A stretch of DNA of 37,159 nt from positions 1 through 37,159 of the forward strand of contig DASUUK010000079.1 of assembly GCA_036374135.1 (NCBI GenBank). Direction: 5' to 3'. Positions 23,439-32,137 of this stretch are shown piece after piece. Under the pieces are notes generated by a model. It saw nothing but the letters and a program-made list of their open reading frames with translations, did not search any database and was not told the origin of the DNA. Positions within the stretch are counted from its first letter, which is position 1; each line of letters opens with the position of its first letter. The position numbers and the translations under genes are program-made. This DNA is from Euzebyales bacterium (GTDB taxonomy: Bacteria > Actinomycetota > Nitriliruptoria > Euzebyales > JAHELV01).

Positions 23439-26078
23439 GTGCGCCCGCGCGCGCCCGACCGCGGCGCCGGACGCAGCAGCGCGGGGTCCGGACAGGTCAT
23501 CCCCCGCGCCGACCGGCACACCGTCGAGGACGTGCTGGAGGCGGCCGGCGTCGACCCGGCCCGCGGCCTGACACCGGGCGAGGCACGCGCACGCGCCGAG
23601 CTGGCCGGTCCGAACGCCCTGCCCGAGCCGAGGCGTGCGGGCCTCGGCGAGCAGGTCCTCACCCAACTGCGCGAGCCCATGGCGGTGCTGCTGCTCGTGG
23701 CGGCCGCGGTGTCGGGCGTCGTGCTCGGCGAGGTCGTCGACGGCGTGGCGATCGCCGTCATCGTCGTGGTCAACGCGGCGATCGCCGTGGTCGAGGAGCG
23801 ACGGGCTGACGCCGCGTTGACCGCGTTGCGTGCGCTCACCGTTCCCGAGACGCGGGTCCGCCGCGATGGTGCGGTGCTGCGCATCCCCGCTCCGGAGCTC
23901 GTACCCGGTGACGTCGTGCTGCTCGAGCCCGGCGACCGTGTGCCCGCGGATCTGCGCCTGGTCGCAACGGCGGGGGTGGAGATCGACGAATCGGTGCTCA
24001 CGGGCGAATCTCAGGCGGTGCGCAAGGACGCGTCCGCCGTGTCGGCGGATGACGCGGGGCTCGCCGACCGACCCGGGGCCGCCTTCACCGGCACGTTCGT
24101 GGAACGGGGCACCGCGACCGGGATCGCCGTCGCCACGGGCGCGTCGACGACGTTGGCCGCGATCGCCCGCGAGGCGACCGCGACGCGGCGCCTGACGCCG
24201 CTGCAGACCGATCTGGTGCACGTGACACGGCAACTGGCGACGGTGTCGATCGCGGTCGCCGGCGGGGTGCTGCTGCTGTTCCTGGCGCGGTCCGGTGTCG
24301 GAGAGGACACGCTGCAGGAGGGGTTCCTCGCCGCGGTGGCGCTGGCCGTGGCGGCCGTCCCCGAGGGGCTCGCCACGGTCACCGCCGTCGGACTGGCGCT
24401 GGGCGTGCGCCGCATGGCGGAGCGGGGCACGGTCGTCCGCCGCCTCGCCGCGGTCGAGACCCTGGGATCGGTCACCGTGCTGCTGCTCGACAAGACCGGC
24501 ACGCTCACGCAGAACCAGATGGGCGTCGCGGGCGTGTACGACACCGCGGGCGGCAGTGCGACCGCGCGACAGGCTGCACGCGGGGCGGTCCGCGTGATGG
24601 CGCTGTGCAACGATGCGACGCTCGACCCACCGGTCGGCGATCCGATGGAGGTCGCCCTGCTCGACGCGGTCGGCGACGACGAGCTGCGCGACCTGCGCGC
24701 CCGGTGGACCCGGGTCGCCACCAGTCCGTTCGATGCGGACCGTCGGTGGATGGCCACCGTCCACGTGCCCGAGGACGGGTCGTCCCCGCCCGAGCTCCTC
24801 GTCAAGGGCGCACCCGAGTCCGTGCTGCCGCACTGCGCGCGCGATGCCGATGGCAGCCCCCTCGACAACGCACGGCGCGCGGTGCTCGACGCGCGCGTGC
24901 ACGACCTGGCCGACACAGGCGTGCGCCTGCTCGCGCTGGCACGACGGCCGCTCGTCACCGTGCCTGACGATCTCGACGGAGCCCTCGAGGACCTGGAGCT
25001 GGTCGGGCTCGTCGGGCTCCACGACCCCGTGCGTGAGGCGGCGGCGGCATCGGTCGCGACCGCCAGGCGGGCGGGCATCACGCTGCTGATGGCGACCGGT
25101 GACCATCCAGGCACGGCCCGCGCCGTGGCCGCCGCCGTGGGCATGGCGGACGCCCGGAACGCACGGGTGATCACCGGCCACCGGCTGCGCGTCGACGGCA
25201 TCGCGGACGACCCCGCGTCGTCGGACGTGTACGCGCGGGTGGATCCGGACCAGAAGCTCGCCCTGGTCGAACAGCTGCAGCGACGCGGCGAGGTGGTCGG
25301 CATGACCGGTGACGGCGTGAACGACGCGCCGGCGCTGCGGCGTGCCGACATCGGGATCGCTCTGGGCCGGCGCGGCAGCGACGTCGCCCGCGAGGCCGCT
25401 GACATGGTGATCACCGACGATGATCTCGCGACGATCGTCGCCGCCGTGGCCGAGGGCCGTCGCATCTACGACAACCTGCGCAAGGTCGTCGACTACCTCG
25501 TGGCGGGCAACCTCGGAGAGATCTTCGTGGTCATGGGTGGCCTGTTGTTCGTGCCGGCGCTGGGCCTGCCGCTGCTGCCCCTGCAGCTGCTGTGGATCAA
25601 CCTCGTGACCGATGGCCTGCCGGCGGTGGCGCTCGGCGTCGACGCCGCCGACCGGACGGTCATGCAGCGCCCTCCGCGCGCCCCGGGCACGCGTCTGCTG
25701 TCGTGGGCACGCGTGCGTCGGCTCGCGTTGCGCGCTCTGGTCATCGCGGCGAGCGTGCTGGCCGCACTTGCGGTCGCGCGCCTGGCGCTGGATCTGTCAT
25801 GGGACCAGGCACGGACCGTCATGTTCGGCGCGCTCGTGTTCGCCCACCTCGGCTACGCGTACGTCGTCCGGCGTGGCAGTGGCGGGCCGGGCGGCAACCC
25901 GTGGCTGCTGATCGCCACCGCCGGGGGGATCGCGCTGCAGGTGCTGCTCGTGCTGCTGCCAGCCACGCGGGCGCTGTTCGACGTCACCGCGCTGACGGCG
26001 GCCGGGTGGTTCACGGTCCTCGTCGCCGGCGTGGTCCCGAACGTGGTGCTCTGGGCGGTCGAGGCACGTCGGTCCTAG
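23439..26078 (+). CDS. P2-type (Ca2+-like) cation-transporting ATPase
   Basis: About 879 residues. The N-terminal domain (DVLEAAGVDPARGLTPGEAR) is followed by M1-M2, the actuator TGES (188-191), M4 with AVPEGLATVT, phosphorylation site DKTGT with D351, the hinge TGDGVND (623-629) and six C-terminal helices. PEGL in M4, VAGNLGEIF in M5 and LWINLVTDGLPAVALG in M6 match Ca2+-transporting P2 ATPases and mycobacterial CtpF-like pumps. Residues P-E-G, N-E and N-D are candidate ion ligands. The frame is open from 23211, overlapping the CoA-binding gene. GTG at 23439 is the first start after that gene, but its ribosome site is poor, so the exact start is uncertain. Confidence 0.9.
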   Translation: MRPRAPDRGAGRSSAGSGQVIPRADRHTVEDVLEAAGVDPARGLTPGEARARAELAGPNALPEPRRAGLGEQVLTQLREPMAVLLLVAAAVSGVVLGEVVDGVAIAVIVVVNAAIAVVEERRADAALTALRALTVPETRVRRDGAVLRIPAPELVPGDVVLLEPGDRVPADLRLVATAGVEIDESVLTGESQAVRKDASAVSADDAGLADRPGAAFTGTFVERGTATGIAVATGASTTLAAIAREATATRRLTPLQTDLVHVTRQLATVSIAVAGGVLLLFLARSGVGEDTLQEGFLAAVALAVAAVPEGLATVTAVGLALGVRRMAERGTVVRRLAAVETLGSVTVLLLDKTGTLTQNQMGVAGVYDTAGGSATARQAARGAVRVMALCNDATLDPPVGDPMEVALLDAVGDDELRDLRARWTRVATSPFDADRRWMATVHVPEDGSSPPELLVKGAPESVLPHCARDADGSPLDNARRAVLDARVHDLADTGVRLLALARRPLVTVPDDLDGALEDLELVGLVGLHDPVREAAAASVATARRAGITLLMATGDHPGTARAVAAAVGMADARNARVITGHRLRVDGIADDPASSDVYARVDPDQKLALVEQLQRRGEVVGMTGDGVNDAPALRRADIGIALGRRGSDVAREAADMVITDDDLATIVAAVAEGRRIYDNLRKVVDYLVAGNLGEIFVVMGGLLFVPALGLPLLPLQLLWINLVTDGLPAVALGVDAADRTVMQRPPRAPGTRLLSWARVRRLALRALVIAASVLAALAVARLALDLSWDQARTVMFGALVFAHLGYAYVVRRGSGGPGGNPWLLIATAGGIALQVLLVLLPATRALFDVTALTAAGWFTVLVAGVVPNVVLWAVEARRS

Positions 26079-26173
26079 GCGTCGGCTGACCGTCGCGGTG
26101 GCCGGGTTGCCGCGCGGCGCCCGTGGGCCGGCCGCGGCGCGCGACGATCGGCCACCCGTGCGACACTGCAGGC

Positions 26174-26596
26174 ATGGCAACCAGCGCTGACATCACCGAC
26201 ACCCTCGCCTCGTTCGCGCTGTTCTCCGACCTGTCGCGCCCGCAACTCGACGCCGTGATCCACAGCATGGACGAGCAGTGGTTCAGCGAGGGCCAGCGCA
26301 TCCTGCGCCAGGGCTTCACCGGCACGGGGTTCTACGTGATCCTCGACGGTGAGGCGACCGTCAGGATCGACGGCCGGGACCGCGCCCGACTGTCGCGCGG
26401 CGACTTCTTCGGCGAGATCTCGATCCTGCTGGACGAACCGCCCACGGGAGACGTCGTCGCTTTGCGGGCGCTGCACTGCCTGGTGCTGCCGCGCGCCGAC
26501 CTGCACGACTGGCTGCAGGAGCGGCCGACCGTGGCGTTCCGCATGCTGCAGGCCGAGGCCCGGCGCCTGCGGACGACGAGCAGCGCACGCAGTTGA
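26174..26596 (+). CDS. Stand-alone cyclic-nucleotide-binding-fold protein
   Basis: A 140-residue CRP-type beta-barrel domain without a DNA-binding domain: FALFSDLSRPQLDAVIHSMD, ILRQGFTGTGFYVILDGEA and GDFFGEISILLDEPPTGDVV. The phosphate-binding cassette keeps G80-E81, but the usual Arg-(Ser/Thr)-Ala is replaced by P-T-G-D at 90-93, so cAMP binding in the normal way is doubtful. Its stop overlaps the TTG start of the FAD oxidoreductase (TTGA). It may regulate or bind that enzyme; some thioredoxin-reductase-like proteins carry such a domain as a fusion. Confidence 0.82.
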   Translation: MATSADITDTLASFALFSDLSRPQLDAVIHSMDEQWFSEGQRILRQGFTGTGFYVILDGEATVRIDGRDRARLSRGDFFGEISILLDEPPTGDVVALRALHCLVLPRADLHDWLQERPTVAFRMLQAEARRLRTTSSARS

Positions 26597-28095
26597 GCGA
26601 GCAACCGTTCCCCCCGAGCACCTATCCCGTCGTGGTCGTCGGCAGCGGGCCGGGTGGCCTGCAGATCAGCTACCAGCTCAGCAGGCTCGGCGTGCGGCAC
26701 GCCGTGATCTCCGCCGACCGCACGCCGGGCGGCATGTTCCAGCGGTATCCGGTCTTCCAGCGACTGGTCACGTGGACCAAGCCGCACGCCCCGGCCGCCC
26801 GCGACTCCGAGTGGTACGAGCGGTTCGACTGGAACAGCCTGCTGGCCGAGGACGCCGAGCACCGGTTCCTCGTGCGCGACCTGATGGGCACCGAGTCGTA
26901 CTTCCCCACCCGGGCCGAGATGGAGCGCGGGATCGCTGCGTTCGCCGAACGCACCGGCATCGCGGTCCGCTACGCCACCCAGTGGCGCGCCACCCGCCGG
27001 ACCGACGACGGGTTCGTGCTCACGACCTCGGACGGCGAGTACCGGTGCACCATCGCGATCTTCGCGGTCGGCATGGCGCGCCCGTGGAAGCCGCCGATCG
27101 AGGGGATGGACGCCGTCCCCCACTACGTCGACGTCAAGCAGCCCGAGTCCTACGCGGGGCGGCGCGTGCTCATGATCGGCAAGCGCAACTCCGGCTTCGA
27201 ACTGGCCGACGGGCTGCTGACCCACGCACGTCAGATCATCCTCGTATCTCCGCGACCTGCACGGATCTCGGTGCGCACGCACTCGACCGCAGCCGCGCGT
27301 GCGCGGTACCTGCAGCCCTACGAGGACCACGTGCTCGGCGGCGGCAACGTGGTGCTGGACGCGTCGGTCAAGCGCATCGAACGGACAACTGGGGGGTACC
27401 GGGTCCACACGCGGGGGACGACGACTACCCGCGATCTCGTGTTGGACGTCGACGATGTCCTCGCCGCGACCGGGTTCACGGTGCCGCTGGGCGATCTCCG
27501 CGACCTCGGCGTCGCGACGTTCTTCCAGGACCGCCTGCCGGCGCTGACGCCGTTCTGGGAGAGCGCAACGGTTCCGGGCATCTACTTCGCCGGCACGATC
27601 ACACAGGGCGCGGTGGGCCTGAAGAAGTACGGGATCCCGAGCAACTCCGCCGCCGTGCACGGGTTCCGCTACAACGCGCGCGTGCTGGCCCGGCACGTGG
27701 CGGACAGGCACTTCGGCATCCGACTGCCCGTGCCGACCGTGGCACCGGATGCCGTGGTCGATCACCTGCTGACCCTGGCGACGCACGCACCTGACCTGTG
27801 GAACCAGCAGTCCTACCTCGCGCGGGTGCTGCAGTTCGCCGAGGACGGTCGCGTGCTGGACCAGGGTGCGGTCCCGCTGGCGCACTTCGTCGACGCCGAC
27901 GGCCCCGATGCCACCGCGATCACCGTCGAGACCGATGCGGACGGCGACATCCATCCCGCGCTGTACGTCCGCCGCGGCGGCGCGGTCGTCGAGCACCTAT
28001 TCGAGTCCGATCCGCTCCACGACTTCAGCACCGGACGGCATCGTGCACAACTGCGTGCCGTGCTGTCCGACATCGTCGGGACGCGGGACGCATGA
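26593..28095 (+). CDS. FAD/NAD(P)-dependent oxidoreductase (flavin monooxygenase-like)
   Basis: A 500-residue two-dinucleotide-fold flavoprotein. VVVVGSGPGGLQISYQL (residues 13-29) binds FAD. A second Rossmann motif VLMIGKRNSGFELA (about 192-205) binds NAD(P)H, with Ser-Gly in place of the usual Gly-x-Ala. DVLAATGF is the ATG motif shared by FMOs and lysine/ornithine hydroxylases. It lacks a CxxC redox pair, so it is not thioredoxin reductase. A C-terminal ~110-residue tail after position 385 is outside the core. TTG at 26593 is the only start before the FAD motif and overlaps the upstream stop. Substrate unknown. Confidence 0.83.
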   Translation: MSEQPFPPSTYPVVVVGSGPGGLQISYQLSRLGVRHAVISADRTPGGMFQRYPVFQRLVTWTKPHAPAARDSEWYERFDWNSLLAEDAEHRFLVRDLMGTESYFPTRAEMERGIAAFAERTGIAVRYATQWRATRRTDDGFVLTTSDGEYRCTIAIFAVGMARPWKPPIEGMDAVPHYVDVKQPESYAGRRVLMIGKRNSGFELADGLLTHARQIILVSPRPARISVRTHSTAAARARYLQPYEDHVLGGGNVVLDASVKRIERTTGGYRVHTRGTTTTRDLVLDVDDVLAATGFTVPLGDLRDLGVATFFQDRLPALTPFWESATVPGIYFAGTITQGAVGLKKYGIPSNSAAVHGFRYNARVLARHVADRHFGIRLPVPTVAPDAVVDHLLTLATHAPDLWNQQSYLARVLQFAEDGRVLDQGAVPLAHFVDADGPDATAITVETDADGDIHPALYVRRGGAVVEHLFESDPLHDFSTGRHRAQLRAVLSDIVGTRDA

Positions 28096-28547
28096 CACCC
28101 CGCCACTCCGGGGCGGATGGCCCCGCCGGTCCCGAGGGCGTCACGTACGAGGTGATCCCCATCGGGTGGGTCGAATCATCGTTGACCGACCGCGCCGACG
28201 CACCGCGGCAGGGCGATGAGGGCGCACCGTCCGCGCGGATCGTGTTCCAGCCCGGACTCTCCGAGGCCACCGCCGACCTCCACACCGGGGACCGCATCAT
28301 CGTGCTGACGTGGCTGCACGCGGGCAGCCGTGACGTGCTGTCCGTGCATCCACGCAGCGACCCCGATCGGCCACGTCAGGGTGTGTTCTCCACGCGGTCG
28401 CCGGATCGTCCGAACCCCGTCGGCCTGCACACCGTCACGATCTCCGACGTCGATGGGGAGGGCATCACGGTCGACGGGCTCGAGGCGATCGACGGCACGC
28501 CGGTCATCGACATCAAACCGGTGCTCGGCGCCGTCCACGAGCGCTGA
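28092..28547 (+). CDS. trmO: tRNA m6t6A37 methyltransferase TrmO-like
   Basis: A 151-residue TsaA/YaeB-type beta-barrel protein that N6-methylates the threonylcarbamoyladenosine at position 37 of some tRNAs using S-adenosylmethionine. The signature is intact: VLSVHPRSDPDRPRQGVFST then RSPDRPNPVGLHTV, and EAIDGTPVIDIKPVL at the C-terminus. It is the short, single-domain form. ATG at 28092 overlaps the preceding TGA (ATGA), so its translation is coupled to the flavoprotein. Confidence 0.9.
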   Translation: MTPRHSGADGPAGPEGVTYEVIPIGWVESSLTDRADAPRQGDEGAPSARIVFQPGLSEATADLHTGDRIIVLTWLHAGSRDVLSVHPRSDPDRPRQGVFSTRSPDRPNPVGLHTVTISDVDGEGITVDGLEAIDGTPVIDIKPVLGAVHER

Positions 28548-28559
28548 CGAAGCCCGTGT

Positions 28560-28578
28560 CGGGGCGGGCGATGCCCCG
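28560..28578 (+). terminator. Weak hairpin after trmO
   Basis: CGGGGC (28560-28565) pairs with GCCCCG (28573-28578) around a 7-nt loop, 12 nt after the stop. Short and without a T tract. Confidence 0.35.
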
Positions 28579-28611
28579 CCGGCGCCGGGCGAAGGCCGGC
28601 ATGCGACCGCC

Positions 28612-29096
28612 ATGGGCCGCAGAGGTTGCCCACTCGCTGAATCTGCGGACTGGCCGCATGACTGGCTGGTGCTCGGCGTCGCCGTGACCTGGTGGGTCCA
28701 TGACACGGGCTCGGTGTGGAGCCAACCGCTCGGCGCACCGATCCTCGGACCCCGGGCCGACACGGACATGACGCTGCCTCGCCGCTGACCACCTGGGCGT
28801 CGTGGGTCGACGCGCACCCGAGGATGGTCGCGGCGGTCATGCCCCACCGATCCGCAGCGTGGCGCATCTACTCGCGCCGCGTCAGCGAAGGTGACGTCGA
28901 GCTGGCACTCCACAGCGCGCAGCTCCACGACTCCGTCTCCGGGACGCGCTGGGATCTACGGACCGGTCGCGGCCTCGACGGGCCGCCAGCCCGCCGACGC
29001 GCCCGCCCGCTTCCCGGCGTTCAGGTCGTTCCCCGACGACTACCGCGGGTCATTCCCCGACGGGCGCGTGTGGCCGGGCGTGACCGACGGCATTGA
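28612..29096 (+). pseudogene. Decayed DUF3179-family gene
   Basis: Three stretches in two frames read as one DUF3179 protein. In frame from 28612: DWLVLGVAV and then TGSVWSQPLGAPILGP. One base appears missing after about 28778; restoring it gives DMTLPSPLTTWASWVDAHP. The next frame continues IYSRRVSEGDVELAL and GTRWDLRTGRGLDGPPA. After a compensating shift near 28990 the first frame resumes as FPAFRSFPDDYRGSFPDGRV. The Cys-rich middle (CPLCGTA-type motif) expected between the first two stretches is absent, so there is also an internal deletion. Intact relatives are extracytoplasmic proteins of unknown function. Identification is from remembered family patterns. Confidence 0.58.
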
Positions 29097-29129
29097 CCGA
29101 ACATCATGGACGCGCCGTCGAGCAGAACG

Positions 29130-30929
29130 TCACCTGGCGACCGATTCGGACAGCGTCATCGACGAGCCCGCCGAGCCCACGGGCAGGTCTTGCTTCACGT
29201 CGATCGTCTCGACGCGACGCGCGCCAAGGTTGGTCTTTCGCCAATTGAGCAGCGACTTCGCCGTCGGATCCCGTTTGAGCGTGCGCACAAGCGTCTCCCA
29301 CTGGGATTGCTCCTCCCGCGTCCGGCCGACAATCGCAGGTCGTGCATCCTTCCAGAAGAGGACCTGAGTTGCTGTGCGGATCCCCGCCCGCTGCAACTCA
29401 TCGAATATGCGGTTCCTCTCAAGCCTGCCACTGTCCGTGGACCGTGACGTGTGGAGTTGCAGCACCGCCTGGTCGACCCAGTCCAACAACCGGGATGCAG
29501 GAATCCGCGTCCGCATGAGCAACGCGACCAGATCCGGTTTGGCGAGCGCCTGGAAGTGGTCGACCCCTTCATCCGCCAGTCGTGTGCGGTCGTAGATGTC
29601 GAGCCCGATCAGTCCACTCAGGTCGTCACGTGGGAGAGACTTCTCGTCGCCTTCGTCGGACTTGCGGCCAAAGAAACTCTTCACACGCTCATTCAGATAA
29701 CGCAACCATTCGTCCGGCATGAAGCCCGCGAAGAAGGCAGCCCCTTGGAGCGGCCTCGCCGGTCCACCGATGACCACCTCGAGCAGCCACGCCGTTATCA
29801 CGGCGATCATCAACCTGACGCTCATACCGCTGTAGGACTTCGCCTGCAGATCGCCGCGCACATGTCCCTGCAGCGCAGTCCTGAGCCCGAAGACATACGC
29901 GCCGAGAAAAGCGAAGGCGACGGGCGACGGCGGAGGTCGCCAGAAGTCGGTCATTCTGAACTGCGGTGGCGCCACATCGACCGGCAATCCGTTGCCTGAG
30001 TGGATCATCAGCGCGGTCCAGCCGATGCTGATCAGCAGCGTGGCGACCACCACAGGCGAACGGCGACCGGCGGCCAGTTCGGCGTCACCCTTGGAGACCG
30101 TGCCGTACGTCTCCTCGATCTGTCTCCCATACTTGGCATCAAGGTCGCTCAGCGTCTGCATCGTCGGGTCTAGTCTCAACGCGTCGTGGATGAACTCGTG
30201 CTTGAGCGTACCGAGCTGGGTGCGGTCGAACAGGAAATACAACAGCGCAGGAAGCAGCGAGGCCAGCGCGATCAGGAGCCACTGCAACATCCATGCTGCG
30301 GCCAGCGAAGCGTTCTCCACCTCCGCCAGGAACATGAACAGGTCGGACACGCTGTTCACGGTTCCGCTGAGACGACCGACGTGCCAGGCAACGGCACCTG
30401 GGAGGAGGATCGTCACCACGAGGACGATCGTCAGGCTCCCGAGCTGCACCAGCCAACGGCGGGCACCCTGCCAACCCCTCCGCCAGACCGCGTGCGCGAG
30501 CCATAGCGCGATGCCGATGCTTGCGACGGCGATCCAGGTGACGCTGAACCACGGGACAGAGACGAACGGCAGCAGCGCGGTCAACAAGACGGCGACGATC
30601 ACAACGGTGCCCAGCGCGGCCAGGATTCCGGTCAGCCTCGATGGACCCTTACGAAGCCGCTCCAGCCGGATGAACCGAGAGTTGCGCACCTTCTTCATGT
30701 CCATCCGGCTCGTGTCACCGTGTGCGAGCGGCCGACGTTCAAGTGGGGCGAGATGGATTGTCTGTCCGTCATCCATGATGACGTCAACCGGACCAGCGCG
30801 AAGATTGACGATTTCGGGCGGCGAGATGCTCGACCACACCGGTAGCGGCGAAGGTTCGAGGCGCTGCCCATTTCGCACGTTGTGCGAGCCATTGCTCGAG
30901 CTGTGATCTGTTGTGAAGTCAGTGGACAT
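29130..30929 (-). CDS. Large multi-pass membrane protein with helical C-terminal repeats, unknown
   Basis: A 599-residue protein. Residues 1-100 are cytosolic and polar, with a small beta-rich segment (IVNLRAGPVDVIMDDGQTIH). About seven helices occupy 105-240 and 300-400. The C-terminal ~190 residues are charged and contain two similar helical units: LIGLDIYDRTRLADEGVDHF (about 440-495) and FDELQRAGIRTATQVLFW (about 520-570), reminiscent of helix-hairpin-helix/DUF4332-type repeats. I know no matching family. ATG at 30929 has AAGGAG 6 nt upstream; the frame opens at 31187. G+C is visibly lower than its neighbours, suggesting recent acquisition. It stands alone. Confidence 0.8.
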   Translation of the reverse strand: MSTDFTTDHSSSNGSHNVRNGQRLEPSPLPVWSSISPPEIVNLRAGPVDVIMDDGQTIHLAPLERRPLAHGDTSRMDMKKVRNSRFIRLERLRKGPSRLTGILAALGTVVIVAVLLTALLPFVSVPWFSVTWIAVASIGIALWLAHAVWRRGWQGARRWLVQLGSLTIVLVVTILLPGAVAWHVGRLSGTVNSVSDLFMFLAEVENASLAAAWMLQWLLIALASLLPALLYFLFDRTQLGTLKHEFIHDALRLDPTMQTLSDLDAKYGRQIEETYGTVSKGDAELAAGRRSPVVVATLLISIGWTALMIHSGNGLPVDVAPPQFRMTDFWRPPPSPVAFAFLGAYVFGLRTALQGHVRGDLQAKSYSGMSVRLMIAVITAWLLEVVIGGPARPLQGAAFFAGFMPDEWLRYLNERVKSFFGRKSDEGDEKSLPRDDLSGLIGLDIYDRTRLADEGVDHFQALAKPDLVALLMRTRIPASRLLDWVDQAVLQLHTSRSTDSGRLERNRIFDELQRAGIRTATQVLFWKDARPAIVGRTREEQSQWETLVRTLKRDPTAKSLLNWRKTNLGARRVETIDVKQDLPVGSAGSSMTLSESVAR

Positions 30930-31279
30930 CACGAACTCCTTGCAGGATGCTACATGGAGTGAGCGGTCCACCAGGGCATTGATACATCGAGTTGCGCACA
31001 TCTCTCTCAGCATTGCCGTGCCGCCCGACGGGCCTGTTCGCGGACCTCCGATCGAACGAGTAACAGATCGTCTACATCGTACGAACAATGCCTGATCGCA
31101 CTCCCGACGTCTGTTCGGTGCAAAGTCTCTGAGCACTCTCCACGAGGGTATGACGAGCCTGCGGGAAGGCGATTGCGCGCACGGCAACTACGTACGGCAC
31201 GCGCTTGCCAGCGAGTTGTTGCGGCCTCGGCCATCACGTCGCTCGCCCGCTGGCAGGGCACTGTCGCGCCGTTGCGATG
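30930..31279. other. 350-bp gap of lower G+C upstream of the membrane protein gene
   Basis: No gene is visible. On the minus strand, TTGTTC and TGTTAC (17 bp apart, in 31055-31085) are a weak candidate promoter for the membrane protein gene. TCGTACGA nearby is a perfect 8-bp palindrome. The left half, up to the ATG at 30929, is a possible 120-nt leader. Confidence 0.35.
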
Positions 31280-31287
31280 TCAACGGC
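31268..31287 (-). terminator. 7-bp hairpin spanning the stop of the MBL hydrolase gene
   Basis: GCCGTTG (31268-31274) and CAACGGC (31281-31287) pair exactly around CGATGT. It overlaps the stop codon at 31280-31282; a modest terminator candidate. Confidence 0.4.
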
Positions 31288-32137
31288 CGAGCCGGATCGT
31301 CCGCGTCTCGATCGCCGCGTCGACCCGCACGCGTCCGGCTGTGCGGTTGGCGCGGGCGATCGCGTCGAGTTCGCGGTCGGTTCGCGCCGGACTGTGGTGG
31401 AACAGCAGCAGCCGCCGCACGTCACACGTCCGCGCCAGGCCGACGGCGTACTCGACCGTCGCGTGCCCGAAGCCGCGCCAGACCGCGAACTCGTCGCGCA
31501 GGTGATGCGCGTCGTGGAACAGCAGGTCGACATCTTCGACGAGCGCCCGGATCGCGGGATGGACGGTGCCGAGCCCGTCAGGGCCGTCGCCGAACGCGAT
31601 CGGTGAGTGGTCGGGCACGTATGCGATCGTCGACACGCCGTCGCTGATCCGATAGCCGAAGGTCCGGCCGCCCTTGTGGGGGATCTCCAGGGCCAGCACC
31701 GACAGGTCTGCGATGCCGTGCGCGCCTTCGTCCAGATCGACGAAGCACCAGTCCCCGTTCAGACCGGCCGGGTCGATGGGAAAGTGCGGCGGCGACATCA
31801 TCTTCGCAACGGTGAGTTCCGCGCCGTCTCCCCACACCGCGGACGACTGCGCCGGAACGGTGACGGTCACCCGCGCGCCGGGCCGATCGGCCGCGGCGAA
31901 GAACGGCAGGCCCTGCAGATGGTCCCAGTGCATGTGCGTCAGCAAGATCGTGCCCTCGAACGGGGATCCGTCGAGCAGCCCGGTGAGGCGACGGATGCCG
32001 GTGCCCGCGTCGAGCACAAGCCGCGGTGGGCCGTCGTCGCAGGCGATCGCGACGCACGACGTGTGTCCGCCGTAGCGCGCGAACGCGAAGCCGGGAGCAG
32101 GCGTAGACCCGCGTACCCCGCAGATCAGCACGCGCAT
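31280..32137 (-). CDS. MBL-fold metal-dependent hydrolase
   Basis: A 285-residue metallo-beta-lactamase-fold protein. HMHWDH at residues 68-73 is the HxHxDH metal motif, and further ligands are likely in IPHKGG, VPDHSP and LLFHDAHH. The N-terminus (VLICGVRGSTPAPG, RYGGHTSCVAI) is typical of the RNase Z/phosphodiesterase-like branch rather than of beta-lactamases, so a phosphodiester or similar substrate is plausible. ATG at 32137 starts the fold; the frame opens at 32206. The ribosome site is weak. Confidence 0.83.
   Translation of the reverse strand: MRVLICGVRGSTPAPGFAFARYGGHTSCVAIACDDGPPRLVLDAGTGIRRLTGLLDGSPFEGTILLTHMHWDHLQGLPFFAAADRPGARVTVTVPAQSSAVWGDGAELTVAKMMSPPHFPIDPAGLNGDWCFVDLDEGAHGIADLSVLALEIPHKGGRTFGYRISDGVSTIAYVPDHSPIAFGDGPDGLGTVHPAIRALVEDVDLLFHDAHHLRDEFAVWRGFGHATVEYAVGLARTCDVRRLLLFHHSPARTDRELDAIARANRTAGRVRVDAAIETRTIRLGR

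Noticed and set aside
23028-25181. 717-residue minus-strand open frame opposite the P-type ATPase
   Set aside because: Arg/His/Gly/Gln-rich composition with no motif; it is the antisense of a gene with all P-type ATPase signatures. Long antisense frames are expected at this G+C.
28860-29000. Rieske ferredoxin fragment (WDLRTGRGLDGPPA)
   Set aside because: The Cys-x-His and Cys-x2-His ligands are absent, and the flanking segments fit DUF3179 better.
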